Assembly: GCA_964401385.1 (NCBI GenBank)
Contig: CAYNYF010000009.1
Coordinates: forward strand, 1 to 64,000
Source: CAYNYF01 sp964401385
GTDB taxonomy: Bacteria; Planctomycetota; Phycisphaerae; SM23-33
Reading direction: 5' to 3'
Length of the DNA stretch: 64,000 bases
Below the pieces are notes generated by a model. The model was given only the letters and a program-made list of their open reading frames with translations. It ran no database searches and was not told where the DNA came from. Shown one piece after another: positions 59,765 through 64,000 of this stretch. Positions within the stretch are counted from its first letter, which is position 1. Each line of letters opens with the position of its first letter. The translations under genes and the position numbers were made by a program.

Positions 59765-61447
59765 TCAGGCGAGCTGGGCGTCGGCGAGCTGCTGCCGGCG
59801 AAGCACCTCTCGCGACAGCAGCCGATCCACCGGGCCAAGCTCCAGCATGCCCACCAGCCGCCCGCCGTCCTCCTCCGAGACCACGGGCAGGTAGTCCAAC
59901 CCCTGCTCGCGCATCTTCATGACCGCCTCGGCCAGGGGCGTGCCTTCGGTGACCGTCTCCGGCGGCGGCACCATCAGGTCGGAGGCCACCAGCCAGTCGG
60001 CGATCGCCTGTGCCCCCAGCCCGTCCTTCAGCTCCCGGACGGTGATGACCCCCGCCAGCCCGCGCCGCCCGTCCAGGACGGGGTAATGCATGGCGTCGGT
60101 CTCGGCGATGGTCCCGGCGATCTCGGCGAAGGTCGCCCCCTCGGCAAAGGAGGGGCAGTCGCGGTTGACGACCTGGGCAACGGAGTAGGTGCGCATGAGA
60201 TCCTCTTTGGTGACGTTGAGCCCGACCTCCCCGGCCCGCTTGACGGCGAACCGGACGAAGGGCGGCCCGATCATCTCCAGCACGAGCGTGGTGACGGCGA
60301 TCACGGTGACGATGGCGTTGCCGATCTGGCCGCCGAAACGCTCGCTGGCAACCAGCGACAGGCCCACCACCACGCCGGCCTGGCAAAACAGCGACAGCCC
60401 CAGGTACTTCCGCACCGCCCTGACGGCTCCGCCCAGACGCGCCCCCAGGTTGGCCCCGAGGACCTTGCCCGAGACAAAGCCGAGAAGGTACGGCACCACC
60501 AGCGCCAGCATCCACAACGGCATCCCCCGGACGTGGATGTGGGCCCCCACCATGACGAAGAACAGCACGTACACCGGCGGGGCGAAACGCCGCACCACCT
60601 CGAAGGCCGATTTGCTGCGGCGGGGGGCGAGGTTCGCCAGCGTCGCCCCCAGCGCCATCGGCGCCAGGATGGTGTCCACCTTCGCCACCACCCCCACCCC
60701 GATCGTCAACAGCAGCGTGGAGATGATAAAGGGGAAGACCTTTTCCGGGTCGCGGGCCCGGCGGAGGATGAAGTTCAGGGTAAATCCCGCCGCCACGCCC
60801 AAAACCACCGCCCCGCCCAGCTCCCACGCCGACCGGCCCAGGGCGAGCAAGGTTCCCCCGCCGCCGCCGGTCAGCCCGCTGACGACGCTGATGCCCACGC
60901 TGAACAGGGCGATTGCCAGGGCGTCGTCCAGGGCGACGATGGCGTAGATGGCCCGCGTCAGCGGGCCGCGCGTCTTGTACTCCCACAGCACGTTCACCGT
61001 CGCGGCCGGCGCCGTCGCCGAGGACAGCGTTCCGAATATGATCCCCAGCGCCACCGCCGTGATCGGATCCGTCACCAGCATGGCCGTCGCCCCCACCAGC
61101 ACCGTGACGAACAAGAACGCGCCCATGCCCTCGGCGAACAGGATCTTCAGCAACTGCCCGCCGTGCTTTTTGAAGACCTCTCGCCGCAGCTCCCCGCCGA
61201 TCATGAAGCCGATCACGCCCAGGGCAAAGGAGTTGAACGGCAGCAGATGCTGGATTGCCGTGTCCCCGACCAGCCCCAGACCCGAGCGGCCGATCAGCAG
61301 GCCGATGGCAATATAGGCAACAACCTGCGGGATTCGCAGCCGCTGGAACAGCCCCGCCCCGCTGGTGCCGGCGAAGATCGCAAAGCCGATCACCAACAGC
61401 ATCGGCAGATGCAGAGAATCAAGAAATGCAATCGCTGACCAAGCCAT
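59765..61447 (-). CDS. Na+/H+ antiporter with C-terminal CBS domains (copy 1)
   Basis: 560 residues from the ATG at 61447. About 11 membrane helices form a CPA2-type antiporter (LPMLLVIGFAIFAGTSGAGL; IGLLIGRSGLGL; FAPPVYVLFFVMVGAHIHVR), with Asp residues in ALDDALAIALF that match the ion-binding site. The C-terminal part from about 430 has two CBS domains (DAMHYPVLDGRRGLAGVITV; ADWLVASDLMVPPPETV), which bind adenylates and may gate transport. It is closely related to the next gene. Confidence 0.88.
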   Translation of the reverse strand: MAWSAIAFLDSLHLPMLLVIGFAIFAGTSGAGLFQRLRIPQVVAYIAIGLLIGRSGLGLVGDTAIQHLLPFNSFALGVIGFMIGGELRREVFKKHGGQLLKILFAEGMGAFLFVTVLVGATAMLVTDPITAVALGIIFGTLSSATAPAATVNVLWEYKTRGPLTRAIYAIVALDDALAIALFSVGISVVSGLTGGGGGTLLALGRSAWELGGAVVLGVAAGFTLNFILRRARDPEKVFPFIISTLLLTIGVGVVAKVDTILAPMALGATLANLAPRRSKSAFEVVRRFAPPVYVLFFVMVGAHIHVRGMPLWMLALVVPYLLGFVSGKVLGANLGARLGGAVRAVRKYLGLSLFCQAGVVVGLSLVASERFGGQIGNAIVTVIAVTTLVLEMIGPPFVRFAVKRAGEVGLNVTKEDLMRTYSVAQVVNRDCPSFAEGATFAEIAGTIAETDAMHYPVLDGRRGLAGVITVRELKDGLGAQAIADWLVASDLMVPPPETVTEGTPLAEAVMKMREQGLDYLPVVSEEDGGRLVGMLELGPVDRLLSREVLRRQQLADAQLA

Positions 61448-61628
61448 GGGTCGGTCTCGCCGGCCGCCCCTGCGCTCGCAGCCAATGCGTGTATCGGCAC
61501 ACGAGCGGCCGTATGTGACTGGAACGTCGGACATTGTACTGCGCTGGCGGGCAAAGGCCCACCGCCGCGGACCGCCGGCGGCGACTTTTCCTGCGGATGC
61601 GCCGCCGCCGGGAAAGACCCCCACCGGC

Positions 61629-63314
61629 TCAGGCGAGCTGGGCGTCGGCCAGTTGCTGCCGGCGAAGCACCTCGCTGGAGAGCATGCGATCGACCGCGCG
61701 CAGCTCCAGCATGCCCACCAGCTTGGCGTCGCCGTCGCCGGCCACGACGGGCAGGTAGTCCAGCCCCTGCTCGCGCATCTTTATGACCGCCTCGGCCAGC
61801 GGCGAACCCTGGCTGACCGTGTCCGGCACCGGCCCCATCAGGTCGGACGCCACCAACCAGTCGGCCAGCCCCCGCGCCGCCAGCCCGTTTTTGAGTTCCT
61901 GAAGCGCAATCACGCCGGTGAGACCCCCGGCGGCGTCGACGACGGGATAGTGCATGGCGTCGGTCTCGGCGATGGTGCGCGTGATCTCGGGCAGGGTGAC
62001 GGCCTCGAGGAACGACGGCGAGTCGCGGTCCATCGCCTCGCCGACGGTGTAGGAAGCCATCAGCTCCTCCTTGGTGACGTTCAGCCCGACCTCCCCGGCC
62101 CGCTGGACGGCGAGCTTTACGAACGGCGGTCCGATGAGCTCCACGATCAAGGTGGTGACGGCGATGATCATGATAATGGCGCTGCCGATCTCGCCGGAGA
62201 ACCGCTGGCTGGCCACCAGCGACAGGCCCACGGCCACGCCGGCCTGGCAGAACAGGCTCATCCCCAGATACTTCTGCACCGTTTTCGCCGCCCGGGCCCG
62301 GCGGGCGCCGAAGTTGGCCCCGAGCATTTTTCCGGCGGAGCGCCCGACCACGTACGGCAGCGTCAGGGCCCACATCCAGGCCGGCATCGTCTGGAGGTGA
62401 AGGTGCGCCCCCACCAGGACGAAGAACAGCACGTACACCGGCGGGGCGAAACGCCGCACCGCCTCGAAGGCCGATTTGCTGCGGCGCGGGGCCAGGTTCG
62501 CCAGCGTAACCCCCAGCGCCATGGCCGCCAGGATCCCGTCCAGCTTTAGCAGGGCGGCGATGCCGATGGTCAGCAGCACCATGGACAGGATGAAGGGGAA
62601 GGCCTTCTCCGCGTCGCGGGCGCGGCGGAGGGCGAAGTTGAGGGCTCCCCCCGTGGCCGCCCCCAGCGCCACCGCCCCGGCCAGCTCCCACGCCACCTGT
62701 GCCGCTGCCGTCAGCGCGCCGCCGGGCGCCTGCCCCATCAGCCGCGTGACCAGGCTGACGCACACGACGAACAGGATCAGCGCCAGGGCGTCGTCCAGGG
62801 CGACGATGGCGTAGATGGCCCGGGTCAGCGGGCCGCGGGTCTTGTACTCCCACAGCACGTTCACCGTCGCCGCCGGCGCCGTCGCCGAGGACAGCGCACC
62901 GAACATGAGGCCCAGGGCCACGGCGGTCATCGCGTCCGTCAGCAGCAGCGCCGTCGCCCCCACCAGCAGACCCACGACCAGGAACGCGCCCATGCCCTCG
63001 GCCAGGAGGATTTTGAAAAACTGCCTGCCGTGCTTTCTGAGGACGTCGCGCCGCAGCTCCCCGCCGATCATGAAGCCGATCACGCCCAGGGCAAAGGAGT
63101 TGAACGGTTCGAGGCTCTTGATGGCTTCTGCGTCGATGAATCCGAACCCCGAGCGGCCGATCAGCAGGCCGATGACGATGTACCCGACCACCTGGGGAAT
63201 GCGCAGCCGCTGAAAGAGTCTCGCCCCCACGGTGCCGGCGAAGATGGCAAAGCCTACCACCAGCAGGATGGGAATGTGCGAGAAGCTCAGGAACGTGGCC
63301 AAAGCCGCGCTCAT
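61629..63314 (-). CDS. Na+/H+ antiporter with C-terminal CBS domains (copy 2)
   Basis: 561 residues. Same layout as the neighbour: about 11 helices (LRIPQVVGYIVIGLLIGRSG; ALDDALALILF) and two C-terminal CBS domains (DAMHYPVVDAAGGLTGVIAL; ADWLVASDLMGPVPDTV). Both end identically in LRRQQLADAQLA. By eye roughly three quarters of residues match between the two, a tandem duplication. They may differ in the ion or ligand sensed. A 181-base gap separates them. Confidence 0.88.
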   Translation of the reverse strand: MSAALATFLSFSHIPILLVVGFAIFAGTVGARLFQRLRIPQVVGYIVIGLLIGRSGFGFIDAEAIKSLEPFNSFALGVIGFMIGGELRRDVLRKHGRQFFKILLAEGMGAFLVVGLLVGATALLLTDAMTAVALGLMFGALSSATAPAATVNVLWEYKTRGPLTRAIYAIVALDDALALILFVVCVSLVTRLMGQAPGGALTAAAQVAWELAGAVALGAATGGALNFALRRARDAEKAFPFILSMVLLTIGIAALLKLDGILAAMALGVTLANLAPRRSKSAFEAVRRFAPPVYVLFFVLVGAHLHLQTMPAWMWALTLPYVVGRSAGKMLGANFGARRARAAKTVQKYLGMSLFCQAGVAVGLSLVASQRFSGEIGSAIIMIIAVTTLIVELIGPPFVKLAVQRAGEVGLNVTKEELMASYTVGEAMDRDSPSFLEAVTLPEITRTIAETDAMHYPVVDAAGGLTGVIALQELKNGLAARGLADWLVASDLMGPVPDTVSQGSPLAEAVIKMREQGLDYLPVVAGDGDAKLVGMLELRAVDRMLSSEVLRRQQLADAQLA

Positions 63315-63558
63315 GCCCCGACCTCGGTGGAAGTCATTCTAGTCGCGGGCGATTCGTCCACTCTGCGGCCGGAGCCGCACACCGTCTTATCCGTCACCAC
63401 TGCAACCATTGTCATAAGCCACCGGGGTCGCCCGGCCTGCGGCAGCCGGCCGAGTCAACTCCGGCTCGGACATCCGCTGCCGCTCCATCGCGGGCACGAC
63501 AAACCAACCATTATAGGGCATCTGCGGCCGGCGGGGCAATGCCCGGCCGAGCGCCGCG

Positions 63559-63987
63559 CTATCCCTGGTCCGCTTCCGGGCGGGCCTCGCGCAGGCGCTT
63601 GACCCGGCCGCGGCGCTTCTTGCTTTGCAGACGGCGCTGCCGGCTGGCGGGCGTGGGCCTGGTGGGGATGCGCTTCTTCGGGCGCCTGGCGGCCGAGCGG
63701 ATCAGCCCCGCCAGCCGGGTCATGGCGTCGAGCCGGTTGGCCTTCTGGCTGCGGTGGCGGCGGGCGTCGATCACCAGCACGCCGTCGCTGCTGATCCGCT
63801 TTCCGGCCAGCCGCCTCAGCCGGCGCTTGACCTCATCCGGCAGCGAGGGCGAGCCGGCCACGTCGAACCGCAACTGCACGGCCGTGGAAACCTTGTTGAC
63901 CTTCTGCCCGCCCGGGCCCGAAGCCCGCACGAACACCAGCTCGACCTCGTCGGCCTCGATCGAAATGCCGCCGCCGATGTCCATCAC
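63559..63987 (-). CDS. arfB: ArfB/YaeJ-type peptidyl-tRNA hydrolase (class I release factor-like)
   Basis: 142 residues. The catalytic GGQ loop is in ASGPGGQKVNKVSTAVQL (22-39). The C-terminal tail is lysine/arginine-rich (RLQSKKRRGRVKRLREARP), the part that enters the empty mRNA channel of stalled ribosomes. The protein rescues ribosomes by hydrolysing peptidyl-tRNA. The start is either 63987 or 63984; there is little sequence upstream within the window to judge. Confidence 0.88.
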   Translation of the reverse strand: MMDIGGGISIEADEVELVFVRASGPGGQKVNKVSTAVQLRFDVAGSPSLPDEVKRRLRRLAGKRISSDGVLVIDARRHRSQKANRLDAMTRLAGLIRSAARRPKKRIPTRPTPASRQRRLQSKKRRGRVKRLREARPEADQG

Positions 63988-64000
63988 ATAACCATTCTTC

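Noticed and set aside
57411..59894. An 827-residue open frame on the plus strand
   Set aside because: It is antisense to the GH20 gene, which has its catalytic Asp-Glu pair and a ribosome site.

Overview
The window looks like part of a Planctomycetota chromosome, probably near Phycisphaerae. The evidence is high GC, a pyrophosphate-type phosphofructokinase, CBM9/HEAT secreted-type proteins and several small families that I associate with planctomycetes. This placement is inferred from protein character and not from a marker gene. The left 41 kb is a prophage or phage-derived integrated element that runs off the left edge. The right 23 kb is ordinary chromosome. The junction appears to lie near the 3' end of an initiator tRNA-Met gene at 41157-41230.

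Element, left to right. Positions 1-5957 hold a virion and packaging module on the minus strand: prohead protease (partial), portal, a small linker protein, a large terminase and its small partner, and a zinc-ribbon protein. An oppositely oriented HEPN-like cargo gene (2502-3287) interrupts it. A plus-strand run of five small genes (6155-7753) ends in a HARE-HTH protein and starts at a divergent control region with nested inverted repeats. Positions 7762-19262 hold the minus-strand replication and recombination module: ParB-methyltransferase, HNH nuclease, primase/DUF3987 helicase, DEAD/DEAH helicase, metallophosphoesterase, DUF4406 protein, RusA resolvase, DUF669 protein, Sak4-like ATPase, RecE-like nuclease and a sigma-like factor. 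An iteron-like array of TTTCACCC elements lies between the DUF3987 gene and the HNH region.

Positions 19449-37782 are a large minus-strand defence island. It holds an uncharacterised overlapping gene pair (20028-22050); a tightly packed operon of DUF4338 (DruA-like), NurA, HerA and a HEPN-like protein (22205-27278); and a type I restriction-modification operon (27351-37782). Between hsdM and hsdR that operon also carries a Shedu-like nuclease, a trypsin-like protease, two DUF488 proteins and a dual-OB protein. Positions 38040-40761 are a serine recombinase module. Three exact copies of a bipartite 38-bp motif (2304, 18627 and 40795) precede the virion, recombination and integrase transcription units, so they may be a shared operator or promoter.

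The chromosomal part carries the tRNA with a clear sigma-70-type promoter, phosphofructokinase, a GH10-like protein without catalytic glutamates, a ComEA-like protein, a CPBP protease, a HEAT/CBM9 protein, a secreted protein, an aconitase, a LEA14-like lipoprotein, a LOG-family protein, two cell-envelope proteins, GpsA, a GH20 hexosaminidase, a tandem pair of CBS-containing Na+/H+ antiporters and an ArfB-type release factor.
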